From contig NZ_CP038800.1 of assembly GCF_024400535.1 (NCBI RefSeq), positions 248,001 to 312,000 on the forward strand: a stretch of DNA of 64,000 nucleotides, written 5' to 3'. Each line of letters begins with the position of its first letter. The first letter of the stretch is position 1. The DNA is from Treponema denticola. GTDB taxonomy: Bacteria > Spirochaetota > Spirochaetia > Treponematales > Treponemataceae. A model generated the notes under the pieces. The model had not been told where the DNA came from, ran no database searches, and saw only the letters and a list, made by a program, of their open reading frames with translations. Both the position numbers and the translations under genes were made by a program. Positions 42,509 through 51,962 of this stretch are shown in pieces.

Positions 42509-44119
42509 GTGTCAGTGCTAACTAATTTAATTCAATATATTAAAGGTTTTTTTTATTCCTTATTTTTCTCAAGCGATGAAGAAATAAATTCGCAAAAAGC
42601 TTTGCGGGCTATAATGCAGGAGGTAAAAGCATGCAAATATCCTGTATACCGCAATGATAATACCATTTTGGCTGGCTTACCTATGATTATATATGAGCTT
42701 TATCGTGTTAGCCTGCCTTTTAATAATCTTTTAAAGGAATCTATATGCTCAAACGATATTAGAATTTCTAACTCTTTTTTAGATAGCCTTGTTGAAGCCT
42801 CCTTTTCAGAAAATCAAAAGAAATTAAAAGAGGGCATTCTCTTCGCTAATAGAATTGAGAGTTTAGGGGATTTTACCGGCGAGGATTTTGAACAAAAACT
42901 AAAAGATCAAGTAAAAAACTTTGACGAATTACTATTTTCTTTAAGCGAACCCGTATTTAAGACTGTAGACATAAAGACTAATAAAGTTTTTGCCTTTTTT
43001 GATTTTTGCAGCTTCAAATTTAATACCTTTTTTGCCTATTTTGACCCTGGGTTTAGTACAATAACCGATACGGATGCTGTAAGAGAGCGTTTTAATTTTG
43101 AAAATGTCGACGGAATGGTTGTCTTACAGGAAATTCTTGATTTGGACTATCTTATCCGCAATATAAGTCTCGATGATGATCTGGTTTCGGTTCTTTTTTT
43201 TGTCAACTCTATGCAGCCTGAAGACAAAAAGCTGGATGGGGATTTTTTAAAAAAGAGCTTACAGCTTCTTTCCTTTACATTAACGACAAGTTTAGGTAAA
43301 AATACACTTATCAATCTTGCAAAATTGATAAAAAAAGATCCTCATTTTGAGGATAAGATAAAGCTTCCCAGAAGCTTCTCTGAGTTAGAAGAATATAAGA
43401 CAAGAATTATAGCAAGTTTTAGCTCGGATACAAAAAAAATACTTAAATTAAGGCAAGATGCACAAATGGCATCTCTTATAAACGGCTTATTTGAAAATCA
43501 AGAGATGTTAAAACTCAATCTATATAATGAAGAGTTAAATAATAGGATCCAATCTTTAACAAAACTTTCTTTAGATTGGATAAAACCTCTGGAAATTTTA
43601 AAAACCTATACAAAATGCTTTTTTAAGCCATTATTTGAACCTTTTTTAAGAGAGCTGCTGGTTGAAGGCTTTTTTGAAGATAAACAGATGCAATCTAATT
43701 TTGCCTCTGACTATTATTATTGTGCTGCTGTTGCTTCAAAAATAGACGATTTAGAGAAAATAATGTACGGTAAAAACGAATCTTCTATAGAACTTGTAAG
43801 AGGATATTTAACCAGAATTGAAAGCGGCGGAGATTTTGAAAAGCCTCTTTCAAAAATTCTAGACGAAATGAATTTGCGTGCAAAGAAATTTTTAGAAGAC
43901 GCAGGAAAACATTATATAAATTTATTTAAATTTTGTAATCTTATAATAAAGGATGCTTATAAAGCGGCCCCTGAACATGTGCATAATATAACCTCAATGA
44001 TTAACTCTACAAAAAATAAAGAAAAGTTTTTAGCTTTTTCAAAAGGAATGGAAAATTTTGAAAAAATGATAGAGCTTTTAAAAAAATATGTCGTCATCGA
44101 TATGCCCGAATTTAATTAA
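42509..44119 (+). CDS. Spirochaete protein of unknown function (possibly DUF5312)
   Basis: A 536-residue protein, largely alpha-helical, with no signal peptide; a weak amphipathic/hydrophobic stretch (YIKGFFYSLFF) lies near the N-terminus. I believe it belongs to a spirochaete-restricted family of about this length, perhaps DUF5312, but I recognise no catalytic motif. The only starts are GTG codons at 42509 and 42515; GGAAAG fits the second better. It is followed 14 bases later by a diguanylate cyclase gene, with rhomboid next, so it may share a signalling or envelope role. Confidence 0.7.
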   Translation: MSVLTNLIQYIKGFFYSLFFSSDEEINSQKALRAIMQEVKACKYPVYRNDNTILAGLPMIIYELYRVSLPFNNLLKESICSNDIRISNSFLDSLVEASFSENQKKLKEGILFANRIESLGDFTGEDFEQKLKDQVKNFDELLFSLSEPVFKTVDIKTNKVFAFFDFCSFKFNTFFAYFDPGFSTITDTDAVRERFNFENVDGMVVLQEILDLDYLIRNISLDDDLVSVLFFVNSMQPEDKKLDGDFLKKSLQLLSFTLTTSLGKNTLINLAKLIKKDPHFEDKIKLPRSFSELEEYKTRIIASFSSDTKKILKLRQDAQMASLINGLFENQEMLKLNLYNEELNNRIQSLTKLSLDWIKPLEILKTYTKCFFKPLFEPFLRELLVEGFFEDKQMQSNFASDYYYCAAVASKIDDLEKIMYGKNESSIELVRGYLTRIESGGDFEKPLSKILDEMNLRAKKFLEDAGKHYINLFKFCNLIIKDAYKAAPEHVHNITSMINSTKNKEKFLAFSKGMENFEKMIELLKKYVVIDMPEFN

Positions 44120-44133
44120 AAAGGAAAAAAAGT

Positions 44134-45249
44134 ATGAAACTAAACCCAAAAGAAAAATTATTAAAAAAAACATTAAACGCTGACAATTCGAAAAAATACT
44201 CTGACAAAATTTTTTATCAAGAAAAAGAGATTTTTGATTTAAAACAGCTATTGGAAATTTCAAAAAGCTTAAATTCCGTATTGGAATTTGACCGTTTGAT
44301 TGAAGCAATCCTATATATTGTGATGGCTCAGTTAAAAACTTTCGGCGCTGCAATTTTTACAAAAAAATCTTTTACCGATAACGTATTTGTTCTAAATAGA
44401 GACCACTACGGCTTTGATATACCCCGTGATATTTCATATTCAATTGAAATGGGGCATCCTCTTATAAATTTCCTAGAAAAAGAAGAATCGGGCGCTTCTA
44501 CTGAAGAGATAAGCCAAAATATTAAGCGGGATAAGGTAACTGAAGCTGTTTTTAACCTTAAACCCTCATTTTTTGTTCCTTTAAAGGCTAAGACTAAGAT
44601 GATAGGATTTTTACTTTTGGGTGAACAAATGGAAAAGGGGCATCAATTTACCGATTATGAAAAAAATTTGATAGCGAATATAGCGTCTTTGGCGGCTATA
44701 GCCATTAATAATGCTCTGCTTTTGGAGATGACAACCACAGATATAATGACCCATTTAAAATTGAAGCATTACTTTTTTACGATTTTAATGGATCGATTGG
44801 ATATTATTAACTCTTCAGGAAAAAAAGATGAAAACCTGTCGATTTTAATGATGGATATCGATTTTTTTAAGCAAATCAATGACACTTATGGACATGCTGC
44901 AGGAGATACCGTCTTGGAAGAAATTGCCGGTATTATAAAAAGCTGTACCCGGAAGTCAGATACTGCGGCAAGGTACGGCGGTGAAGAGTTTGTTTTGATG
45001 TTAAGCAATACTCCATATAAAACCGCAATGAATGTTGCCGAAAGGATAAGAAAGCTGGTTGAGTCTAAAGTTGTTGTATATGATAATAATGAGCTGAAAG
45101 TTACAATTTCTATAGGTATTTCAAGCTATAATTTTGATCTTGAATCGGCTAAATCCCTTGTCGATAGAGCCGATAAAGCCTTATATGAGTCCAAGCAAAA
45201 CGGGCGTAATCGTATAACATTATCTAAAAATAACTTGCCTAAATCTTAA
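44134..45249 (+). CDS. GAF-GGDEF diguanylate cyclase
   Basis: A 371-residue soluble protein: coiled N-terminus (1-40), GAF domain (about 45-195) and GGDEF domain (about 205-365). The active-site motif RYGGEEFVLML is intact, and RxxD (RKSD) lies five residues upstream, the product-inhibition I-site. It should make c-di-GMP from two GTP, controlled by a ligand in the GAF domain. It would oppose the EAL protein encoded 2.3 kb away. Ribosome-binding site AAAAGGAAAAA. Operon with 42509 upstream and possibly rhomboid downstream. Confidence 0.92.
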   Translation: MKLNPKEKLLKKTLNADNSKKYSDKIFYQEKEIFDLKQLLEISKSLNSVLEFDRLIEAILYIVMAQLKTFGAAIFTKKSFTDNVFVLNRDHYGFDIPRDISYSIEMGHPLINFLEKEESGASTEEISQNIKRDKVTEAVFNLKPSFFVPLKAKTKMIGFLLLGEQMEKGHQFTDYEKNLIANIASLAAIAINNALLLEMTTTDIMTHLKLKHYFFTILMDRLDIINSSGKKDENLSILMMDIDFFKQINDTYGHAAGDTVLEEIAGIIKSCTRKSDTAARYGGEEFVLMLSNTPYKTAMNVAERIRKLVESKVVVYDNNELKVTISIGISSYNFDLESAKSLVDRADKALYESKQNGRNRITLSKNNLPKS

Positions 45250-45269
45250 AAATTTTCGATATTTTATAC

Positions 45270-45899
45270 ATGAAATTTTTACGGACTCCTTTTAAATATA
45301 CATATAAGAATGCAGTGCTCGCGATGGCTATTATAAATGTAATAGTTTTTATCCTTACAAGCCTTTTTCGGACTTTAAATGTATATTTAGGTCTTGTTCC
45401 ATTTCTTGTATTAAATTCCAACGCTTATTGGCAAATTTTTACCTATCAATTTGTTCATGGAGATTTTTTCCATTTGATTTTTAATATGCTCGCTCTCTTT
45501 TTTTTCGGAGTACCTATAGAGCGTAAAATCGGAACAAAAGAATTCGTGCTTTATTATCTTTTGATAGGGACAATTTGCGGTGCTTTAAGTTTTATTGTAT
45601 ACACTCTAACAGGATTTTATTATATAACACTTATGGGGGCATCCGGGGCTATTTTCGGTATTTTGCTTCTATATGCGGTAATGTATCCAGATTCAATAAT
45701 ATATCTTTGGGCAGTCGTTCCCGTACCGGCCCCTCTTTTAATCTTAGGTTATGCCGTAATCGAGCTTATAAGTATTTTTTCAATCGGAGACGGTATAGCT
45801 CATTTAACTCATTTTATAGGCCTTTTTGCAGGATGGTGCTATATAAGAATACGTTTCGGTATCAAACCTCTTAAAATTTGGAACTCAAAAAGAGGCTAA
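45270..45899 (+). CDS. Rhomboid-family intramembrane serine protease
   Basis: A 209-residue six-helix membrane protease. The catalytic Ser125 lies in LMGASGAIFG and the catalytic His is probably 181 in HLTHFIGLFAGW; the conserved loop HGDFFHLIFNMLALFFFG (about 63-80) is present. Rhomboids cleave transmembrane segments of other proteins; the substrate is unknown. No clear ribosome-binding site precedes the ATG. Lies 20 bases after the cyclase gene and 20 before the next. Confidence 0.9.
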   Translation: MKFLRTPFKYTYKNAVLAMAIINVIVFILTSLFRTLNVYLGLVPFLVLNSNAYWQIFTYQFVHGDFFHLIFNMLALFFFGVPIERKIGTKEFVLYYLLIGTICGALSFIVYTLTGFYYITLMGASGAIFGILLLYAVMYPDSIIYLWAVVPVPAPLLILGYAVIELISIFSIGDGIAHLTHFIGLFAGWCYIRIRFGIKPLKIWNSKRG

Positions 45900-45919
45900 A
45901 AATATCCGATAATTAATTT

Positions 45920-46600
45920 ATGAGGAAATCGGCAGCTCTCCTTCTTTTTTTATTAAGTCTTACTCTTTATACGGAATCTTATTCAGGTTCGTCTGAAAGT
46001 GAAGCTTTAATTGTTAGAGCTCCGGTATGGGTATTTCTTGATGAGGCTCCGAAAGGGCTTGGTGAAGGAAATACCGGAACATTTAAGCCTCCTAAGGAGG
46101 CTATATTGGAGCTTTCTTCCTATGTTCTTTCCGGAATGACATATGGACTGGATTTTTCTTATACCCCATACGATAAAAAACCGGGGGTAGAGGAATCCTT
46201 TGAGCTTGAGCCTGTTTTTAAGATTACGGGTAAAAATATAAAGATTACAGATGTGAGGCTTAAGTACCCCTATTGTTATTCGTGGGCAGAGCACAGAATC
46301 CCCGAGTCTTATGCAATGAGGTTTAAACTTTGGACAAAGAATTCTCATAAAACCATCAAGGGAAGGGGGCAGGGAGACAGATTTGCCGAACTTGAAGGTG
46401 TTTATGAGGCCTATACTGAAGCTGTAAAAAATGCAGTACGCGAATATGCCAGAAGTTTTTTAAAAAATAAACCTAAGGAAATTAGAGGCTCGGTCTTAAT
46501 AAAGTCTTCTCCCCGCCTCTTTGTCGAGTCAGGTTTTTTTAAGGCTGAACTTGAGCTTTATGTCCAAATACATGAAGTTATAAAATATACGGTTTTTTAA
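45920..46600 (+). CDS. Exported protein of unknown function
   Basis: A 226-residue protein with a signal peptide (MRKSAALLLFLLSLTLYTES). The mature part mixes beta strands with a helical segment (about 155-175), and no motif is recognised. Its context after rhomboid and directly before dus (1 base between genes) implies co-transcription. Probably a periplasmic treponeme protein. Confidence 0.65.
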   Translation: MRKSAALLLFLLSLTLYTESYSGSSESEALIVRAPVWVFLDEAPKGLGEGNTGTFKPPKEAILELSSYVLSGMTYGLDFSYTPYDKKPGVEESFELEPVFKITGKNIKITDVRLKYPYCYSWAEHRIPESYAMRFKLWTKNSHKTIKGRGQGDRFAELEGVYEAYTEAVKNAVREYARSFLKNKPKEIRGSVLIKSSPRLFVESGFFKAELELYVQIHEVIKYTVF

Positions 46601-46601
46601 T

Positions 46602-47615
46602 ATGAATTTAATATCGGCTCCTATGGCGGCTATTACTCACTCCGGATGGCGGAGGCTGATTGCTGAGTTTTACGAACCTGATGAGTATTTTTCAGAGATG
46701 ATCCATGCCCCCTCGGCTGTCTCAGGCGGAGGCTTTGAAAAGTGGTATTTTAGAGCAAATCCATCGCCTGAAAAACTTGTTTGGCAGATTACAAGCCCTG
46801 ATGAGGAGGCCGCTGCCGATTGTGTTCCTATATTGCTTCAATACGGAGGTTTCGGTATTGACCTAAATATGGGCTGCTGTGCTCCGCAAATTGTAAATAC
46901 AGGAGCAGGCTTTGCATGGATGAAAAAGCCTGTTTTAGAAGCCGCTTCCTTAGTAAACAGGGTAAAAAAAGCAGTCCTTCTATATGATGAGCAAAAAGCA
47001 GGGCCGCAAACGGAGCCTATCCGCCTTAGTGTAAAACTAAGATTGGGAGAAGACGAAAACTATGATAGGCTTTTGTCCTTTTGCAAAATGCTTGTTTTGG
47101 AAGGAGTAGACCTAATTACCCTCCACCCCCGTACCCAAAAGCAAAAATACTCACGCCCCTGTAAACACGAGTACACAGCCCGACTTGCCTCCGATTTAAG
47201 TGTTCCTGTTTACGGTAACGGAGATATAAATTCCCTTGAAACCTTAGAAAAAGTTAGCTCAAAATATCCATGTTCCGGCTGGATGATAGGACGGGCTGCA
47301 GTGCAAAAACCTTGGATTTTTTATGAACCTTCAAAAGGTGTTTTAAAAAACGGAACCTCCGAAGATAAGGAAGAAAAAAACGAAATAGATTTATTAAAAA
47401 CAGCTGCTCTGTTTCTTGAATTTTTAAGAGAGGAACAGCCTGAAGAATTTTATATTACGAGGGCTCAGCGTTTTTTTGCCTTCTTTTGTGATAATTTTAC
47501 ATTTGCTCATCACATAAAAACAAAGGTGCTTAACTGTAAAAGGCTTGAAGATATGATTTTTAGCCTAAAGCTCTATTTTGAAGAAGTTCCTGAGGATAGA
47601 ATAATAAAGATTTAA
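46602..47615 (+). CDS. dus: tRNA-dihydrouridine synthase
   Basis: FMN enzyme that reduces uridines in the tRNA D loop. The 337-residue TIM-barrel protein has ISAPMAAITHSGWR at the start, the catalytic-Cys motif DLNMGCCAPQIVNTGAG (about 88-104; usual form GCP), VKLRLGEDEN (about 148), TLHPRTQKQKYS (about 174) and VYGNGDI / GWMIGRAAVQKPWIF (FMN phosphate site, about 222). The subclass (DusA/B/C) is not clear to me. Translation probably depends on the upstream gene. Confidence 0.92.
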   Translation: MNLISAPMAAITHSGWRRLIAEFYEPDEYFSEMIHAPSAVSGGGFEKWYFRANPSPEKLVWQITSPDEEAAADCVPILLQYGGFGIDLNMGCCAPQIVNTGAGFAWMKKPVLEAASLVNRVKKAVLLYDEQKAGPQTEPIRLSVKLRLGEDENYDRLLSFCKMLVLEGVDLITLHPRTQKQKYSRPCKHEYTARLASDLSVPVYGNGDINSLETLEKVSSKYPCSGWMIGRAAVQKPWIFYEPSKGVLKNGTSEDKEEKNEIDLLKTAALFLEFLREEQPEEFYITRAQRFFAFFCDNFTFAHHIKTKVLNCKRLEDMIFSLKLYFEEVPEDRIIKI

Positions 47616-47707
47616 TCATGGATTAAGCTTTATTCCCTCTTAATCTATTTATAAAAAGATTGTATAATGCCGTTGCTTCTATAGAAGCTAAAATAGGGGG
47701 CTCTGTT

Positions 47708-48496
47708 ATGAGTATATCCATAGCGGCTATGATTTTTTTGTGCTTTTGTGTTTTTCTTGCAGGTTTTGTAGATTCGGCTGCCGGAGGCGGCGGTCTTATT
47801 TCTATTCCGGCCTATTTTTTTGTAGGGCTTCCGGCTCATACGGCTATAGGCTGCAATAAATTTTCGGCAGCATGCGGGACAACTTTTTCGGCCTTTCGGT
47901 TTTTTAAACATGGAGCTCTTGAGTGGCGTATAGCCTTAGTTTCTGCTGCGTTTTCTTTTATTTTTTCCTATCTGGGAATGAAAATTGCCTTAGGAATAGA
48001 CCAAGTTTTTCTAAAAAAAGCTATGATTTTAATACTTCCGGCAATAGCTGTTATTCTTTTATTAAAACGGAACTTCGGCAATGAAAATAAATCACAGGAA
48101 ATCCTTAAAAAAAAGGCTTTTGCTTTGGCTGCCTTGATAGGTGCTTGTGTAGGTTTTTATGACGGGCTTATAGGGCCGGGAACAGGTACGATTGCAATTA
48201 TCGCCTATTCTGCATGGATGAAGTATGATTTAAAAACGGCATCGGGAAATGCTAAACTCTTAAACCTCGCTTCAAACTATGCTTCGTTGACAGCGGTTCT
48301 ACTGAATAATAAGGTGATTTTTTCAATTGCTTTACCTGCGGCTGCTTTCGGTATTATCGGGAATTACTTAGGTTCCGGATTTGCATTAAAGAAAGGAGCA
48401 GCATTTATCAGGCCTCTTATGATTGCGGTTATAATTTTACTGTTTGCAAAATTATTTTATGATGTATTCGGAGAAATGATCTTAGGGCTATTTTAA
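47708..48496 (+). CDS. TSUP/TauE-SafE family permease
   Basis: A 262-residue membrane protein with about eight helices of the sulfite/sulfoacetate exporter family. Two diagnostic repeats are seen: AGFVDSAAGGGGLISIPAYF (about 20-39) and GFYDGLIGPGTGTIAIIAY (about 157-175). Members move sulfur- or carbon-containing organic anions; direction and substrate are unknown. I choose ATG 47708 after GGGGGCTCTGTT; a TATAAT box at 47663-47668 could be its promoter. Confidence 0.88.
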   Translation: MSISIAAMIFLCFCVFLAGFVDSAAGGGGLISIPAYFFVGLPAHTAIGCNKFSAACGTTFSAFRFFKHGALEWRIALVSAAFSFIFSYLGMKIALGIDQVFLKKAMILILPAIAVILLLKRNFGNENKSQEILKKKAFALAALIGACVGFYDGLIGPGTGTIAIIAYSAWMKYDLKTASGNAKLLNLASNYASLTAVLLNNKVIFSIALPAAAFGIIGNYLGSGFALKKGAAFIRPLMIAVIILLFAKLFYDVFGEMILGLF

Positions 48497-48497
48497 A

Positions 48498-49397
48498 TTA
48501 TCTAATTGCCATCAGCTTATCGGCTTCTTTTTCGGTTATTATGTTTTCCTTTACAAGGTCATAAAACTGCTCGCTGTTTGTCTTTCCAAAAAAGAGAATA
48601 TCGTCGGTTCCTATGCTTATAAGAACTCCTGCATCCATCATTTTACGTAACGGATGGGATTTTAGGTCTTTGGCTGCCCCCAGCATGATATTGCTTTGCG
48701 GACAAACATTGCATCGTATCTTTCTATCGGCTAAAAATTGCAGCACCTTATCGTTTTGAGCCGCCCCTATGCCGTGCTGAACTTCGTCTAAATCAAACAT
48801 TTCAACAAAATACTTGACTGAAGCCGCATCCGAGAATTCGCCGACATGAGCTTTTTTCTTTAAGCCGTATTTTTCGGCTAATTTAAAGATATATACGCAC
48901 TGTTCAATACCCTCGGAAACTTCAGGCCCGTAAAGGTCTATATTTTTAAAAATTTTTGATGATATCATGGGTTCTACCCATTGTTTTAAAAAACTTTGAT
49001 CTATAGTCTTTGATATTCCTAATTCAGGTATTATTTTGATTTTATTTTTATATTTTTTTACAATATTTTCTACGGCTGACAAAAAAGCCTCTAGGTCTTC
49101 ATTAAATTGCTTGATGAAGCCTATATCTACAGAGCCTTCAATGTATACAATATTATCTTCAATTGCAGTTTTTATGGACATCTCGATTAGGTCTATAACA
49201 TCCTGTGCTGTGGTACATGCAGGACGAGTATATTGTCCGATTATTTCATGCATCTCATCAAGACCGTTCATCTTGCGGGGAAAATTGGGAATTTCAAAAC
49301 CTGCCCATTTTTTATAATCGGAATAATTCATACTTAAATTCAGATGATTATGAGTATCAGATTTGGGTTGTTTCTTATAGTAATCAAAGTCTCTCAT
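48498..49397 (-). CDS. Adenosine deaminase-like metallohydrolase
   Basis: A 299-residue TIM-barrel deaminase. Zinc ligands are visible in [10 protein letters not shown] (about 15), KAHVGEFSD (about 178), QHGIGA (about 202) and GTDDILFF (about 260), the adenosine/adenine/AMP-type pattern. The usual TDDP motif reads TDDI, and the length is slightly short for Add, so the exact substrate is uncertain. The frame is open to 49454, but AAGGAAG favours ATG 49397. Converges with the TSUP gene. Confidence 0.8.
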   Translation of the reverse strand: MRDFDYYKKQPKSDTHNHLNLSMNYSDYKKWAGFEIPNFPRKMNGLDEMHEIIGQYTRPACTTAQDVIDLIEMSIKTAIEDNIVYIEGSVDIGFIKQFNEDLEAFLSAVENIVKKYKNKIKIIPELGISKTIDQSFLKQWVEPMISSKIFKNIDLYGPEVSEGIEQCVYIFKLAEKYGLKKKAHVGEFSDAASVKYFVEMFDLDEVQHGIGAAQNDKVLQFLADRKIRCNVCPQSNIMLGAAKDLKSHPLRKMMDAGVLISIGTDDILFFGKTNSEQFYDLVKENIITEKEADKLMAIR

Positions 49398-49505
49398 TAA
49401 TACTTCCTTGTAACCATATAGTATAAGTATATCACTCTTTTTTAAAAAAGTCATATCAAATATACAATAATCCTGAAATATTATCGGTAATTTATGTTAA
49501 AAAGT

Positions 49506-50273
49506 TTAATCCTTTAAGAATTCTATAACTTTTTTTGCTACAAGTTCTTTTTCAACATCATTTGTAACTATATGGCTGCTTTTTTCGAGTATTAGATATT
49601 CATTTTGAGTTCTTAGATTCTTGTCTATGAGGTTTTTTACTCTAAACGGCACTAAATTGTCTGCTTTTGATAAAATTGTAAGAGTTTGGGACTTAATAAA
49701 AATCATATTTTTTACTGCTAATTTTTGAAGCTTATACAGATCCGCAGATTTTTCTAAATACTCTATACCGTTATAGTCTGCCATCGCCCTTCCATATTCA
49801 GGGTCATTTTCATAAGTTTTTTTGACGGTCGCGACTTTTTTGACAAAAAACTTTAAAAAGGGAGTGAGTTTTATCCGGCTATCTGTTGCTATAAAAGCCG
49901 GAGCGCATAAAAATATTTTTTCAGGGTTAAAACGGGCTGCAATCAGAGATGTTAGCACCCCTCCCATTGAAAGGCCGCCGACAAACACTCTTTCATACAT
50001 TGCACAAAGATCTATATATTCATCGCATACTTTTCTAAGCCAATCCTTCCAGCCCGAGCTTAAAAAATCGTTTTTATTTGTACCGTGTCCCGGAAGCCGA
50101 GGTATGTAGACATTGTAGCCGGCTTCATTTAGCTGACGCCCCAGCCAAATCATCTCACGCGGAGAGCCTGTATAGCCGTGAATAAGTAAAATAGCCGGAG
50201 CTGTTTTTAATCCCTTTAAAAAAAACGGCTTTGTTGTATCTGAAAGTTTTATAGGGTAATTGTCAAAAAACAC
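49506..50273 (-). CDS. Alpha/beta hydrolase (carboxylesterase/monoacylglycerol lipase type)
   Basis: A 255-residue serine hydrolase with oxyanion region LLIHGYTGSPREM (about 31-43), nucleophile Ser in GGLSMGG (about 98), Asp in SKADNLVPF (about 205) and His in EKSSHIVTND (about 236). This matches the Est30/monoacylglycerol lipase group, cytoplasmic esterases for short acyl esters. The start is GTG 50273 behind GGAGATTTTGC. Confidence 0.85.
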   Translation of the reverse strand: MFFDNYPIKLSDTTKPFFLKGLKTAPAILLIHGYTGSPREMIWLGRQLNEAGYNVYIPRLPGHGTNKNDFLSSGWKDWLRKVCDEYIDLCAMYERVFVGGLSMGGVLTSLIAARFNPEKIFLCAPAFIATDSRIKLTPFLKFFVKKVATVKKTYENDPEYGRAMADYNGIEYLEKSADLYKLQKLAVKNMIFIKSQTLTILSKADNLVPFRVKNLIDKNLRTQNEYLILEKSSHIVTNDVEKELVAKKVIEFLKD

Positions 50274-50407
50274 GCAAAATCTCCTTTATTTAAGAATATT
50301 TTAATATTATATATCTTTTTTTATAAATAAACTAGGTATTACATAGTAATTTTTTTATGCATCCGGATATATTTATAAAAAGTATTAACACACTATTAGC
50401 ATGGCTA

Positions 50408-50438
50408 TTGTGCATTTAAAGAATATGTAATATATTCT
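50408..50438 (+). promoter_or_regulatory. Promoter with inverted-repeat operator before the ABC importer
   Basis: TTGTGC (50408-50413), 17-base spacer, TATATT (50431-50436). A perfect inverted repeat AGAATAT-gtaat-ATATTCT (50420-50438) covers the -10 box, consistent with a repressor site, possibly metal-responsive given the importer class. The regulator is not identified. Confidence 0.55.
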
Positions 50439-50470
50439 ATGGAAAGATACACACCATAGGGAGATTTTAA

Positions 50471-51796
50471 ATGAAAAAAATCATTTCAGTATTATCAATT
50501 GCCGTATTATTGATTGCAATATCAAGCTGCGGCGGCAAATCGGAAAAGAACAATGCTGTTCTTAAAGTAATAAAGGAAGCCGAAGGTATGACCCTTGATC
50601 AGCTTTTCGAAAAGGCTTATCAAGAATCAAACGGAAAGGTTCTAAAAGGTTTGGGTAACTCAAGCCGAGGTAAGACTGCGGGAGAGACCTTTGTTGAGGC
50701 AATGAAGGCAAAATATCCCGACTATACCGGAAAAATAGATTGGTCTCAGCCTAAAAACAATACTATTTTTGACCAGCTTACAAACGATAATAAGAACGTT
50801 AATCCCGAATTTTCTATGACTCTTATTCAGGATGGAGCTCAGATTAAGGCTAAGATGATTGATACAGGCATTTTACATAATTTTGTTCCTAAAGAGTGGA
50901 AAGAATCTGCGGGTGCCGACATGAAAGAAAACGGAAATCCATTGGCCTTGCAGACTTTGAGCAAAGTTTTTATGTACAATAATGTTGAAGCTTCAAACAA
51001 GTTTTTAAATGTCTGGGATTTTGTAAAAGAAGGTCAAAGTCCCCTGTTTATGGGTTTGGAATCCGAACCTATCGGAAAAAACCTTTTGCTCATGCTTACT
51101 CATGAAAAGTATTCGAAGGTTGTAAAAGCCGCTTATGATGCTTTGCCTGAAGCCGATAAAGCTTATTTTAAGCCCATAGTTGACGGTTTGGAAAAAACGG
51201 CTAAAGAACTCGGCTTAAACGAAAACGGAAAATATTCCCTTGCATGGATCAAACTATTTGTTTCTCAGTTTAACATGAAAACCGATGACGGCCCCATCAG
51301 CGTAGACTTAGTAAAAAAATCTTCTAAAGATCAAACGGGTTTATTGGTTTACTCCAAATTGCGCTCAATTAAAGAAACAGACGAATCTTCTGTAAACAAT
51401 ATTACCGTTGCGGCTTATCAGGACGGATATAAGGGCTTCGGAGGCTATGCATATAAGCACTATTTGCAGGTGCTAAACAATGCTCCTCTTCCTTGGACAG
51501 CATGTGCCTTTATTGCTTACATGGTAACCACAAAGGAAGGTTTCCATCCTTGGGGAAAGGACATGGGCGGATACAGCTCCAACCCTGCTATAAATCAAGA
51601 TCACAGCATGGACGGCTATGTTGATGAAGAAGTAAACGGCGAAACCAAAAAAATAAATAAATTCCCCGCTAAAAACGATAGAGGCTATGACTGGTGGACA
51701 GGTGAAGGAAAAGGCGGCTTAATTGTCGAAGAGCCCGTATACTGTGCAAGTGTAACCTTTACCGTAGGCGAGTGGATCAGCTCCTTAAGAAACTAA
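50471..51796 (+). CDS. ABC importer substrate-binding lipoprotein
   Basis: A 441-residue lipoprotein: signal peptide with lipobox AISSC (Cys about 20), then a two-lobed extracellular-binding-protein fold, by context. It is the first gene of a three-gene importer set with a fused permease and an ATPase, an arrangement typical of the iron(III)/2-aminoethylphosphonate/thiamine class. Ligand not inferable; the length is somewhat above FbpA-like proteins (~340). A hairpin after the gene may keep its expression above that of the permease genes. Confidence 0.78.
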   Translation: MKKIISVLSIAVLLIAISSCGGKSEKNNAVLKVIKEAEGMTLDQLFEKAYQESNGKVLKGLGNSSRGKTAGETFVEAMKAKYPDYTGKIDWSQPKNNTIFDQLTNDNKNVNPEFSMTLIQDGAQIKAKMIDTGILHNFVPKEWKESAGADMKENGNPLALQTLSKVFMYNNVEASNKFLNVWDFVKEGQSPLFMGLESEPIGKNLLLMLTHEKYSKVVKAAYDALPEADKAYFKPIVDGLEKTAKELGLNENGKYSLAWIKLFVSQFNMKTDDGPISVDLVKKSSKDQTGLLVYSKLRSIKETDESSVNNITVAAYQDGYKGFGGYAYKHYLQVLNNAPLPWTACAFIAYMVTTKEGFHPWGKDMGGYSSNPAINQDHSMDGYVDEEVNGETKKINKFPAKNDRGYDWWTGEGKGGLIVEEPVYCASVTFTVGEWISSLRN

Positions 51797-51827
51797 AAGA
51801 TTATTAAAAAATTAATCTGAATTTATT

Positions 51828-51870
51828 AAGCCTCTAAAAACTATATCAGGTGTTTAGAGGCTTTATTATT
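51828..51870 (+). terminator. Hairpin between binding-protein and permease genes
   Basis: AAGCCTCTAAA (51828-51838) pairs perfectly with TTTAGAGGCTT (51853-51863), followed by TATTATT. The U tract is weak, so partial read-through to the permease is likely. Confidence 0.65.
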
Positions 51871-51962
51871 AAATGTATGCGTCCTCCTGTCTGCGGTAAA
51901 GCAGTAAAGAATAATATTGCATAAATGCTCGAGTTATAGTATAATCGTAAGGAAGTTAATTT

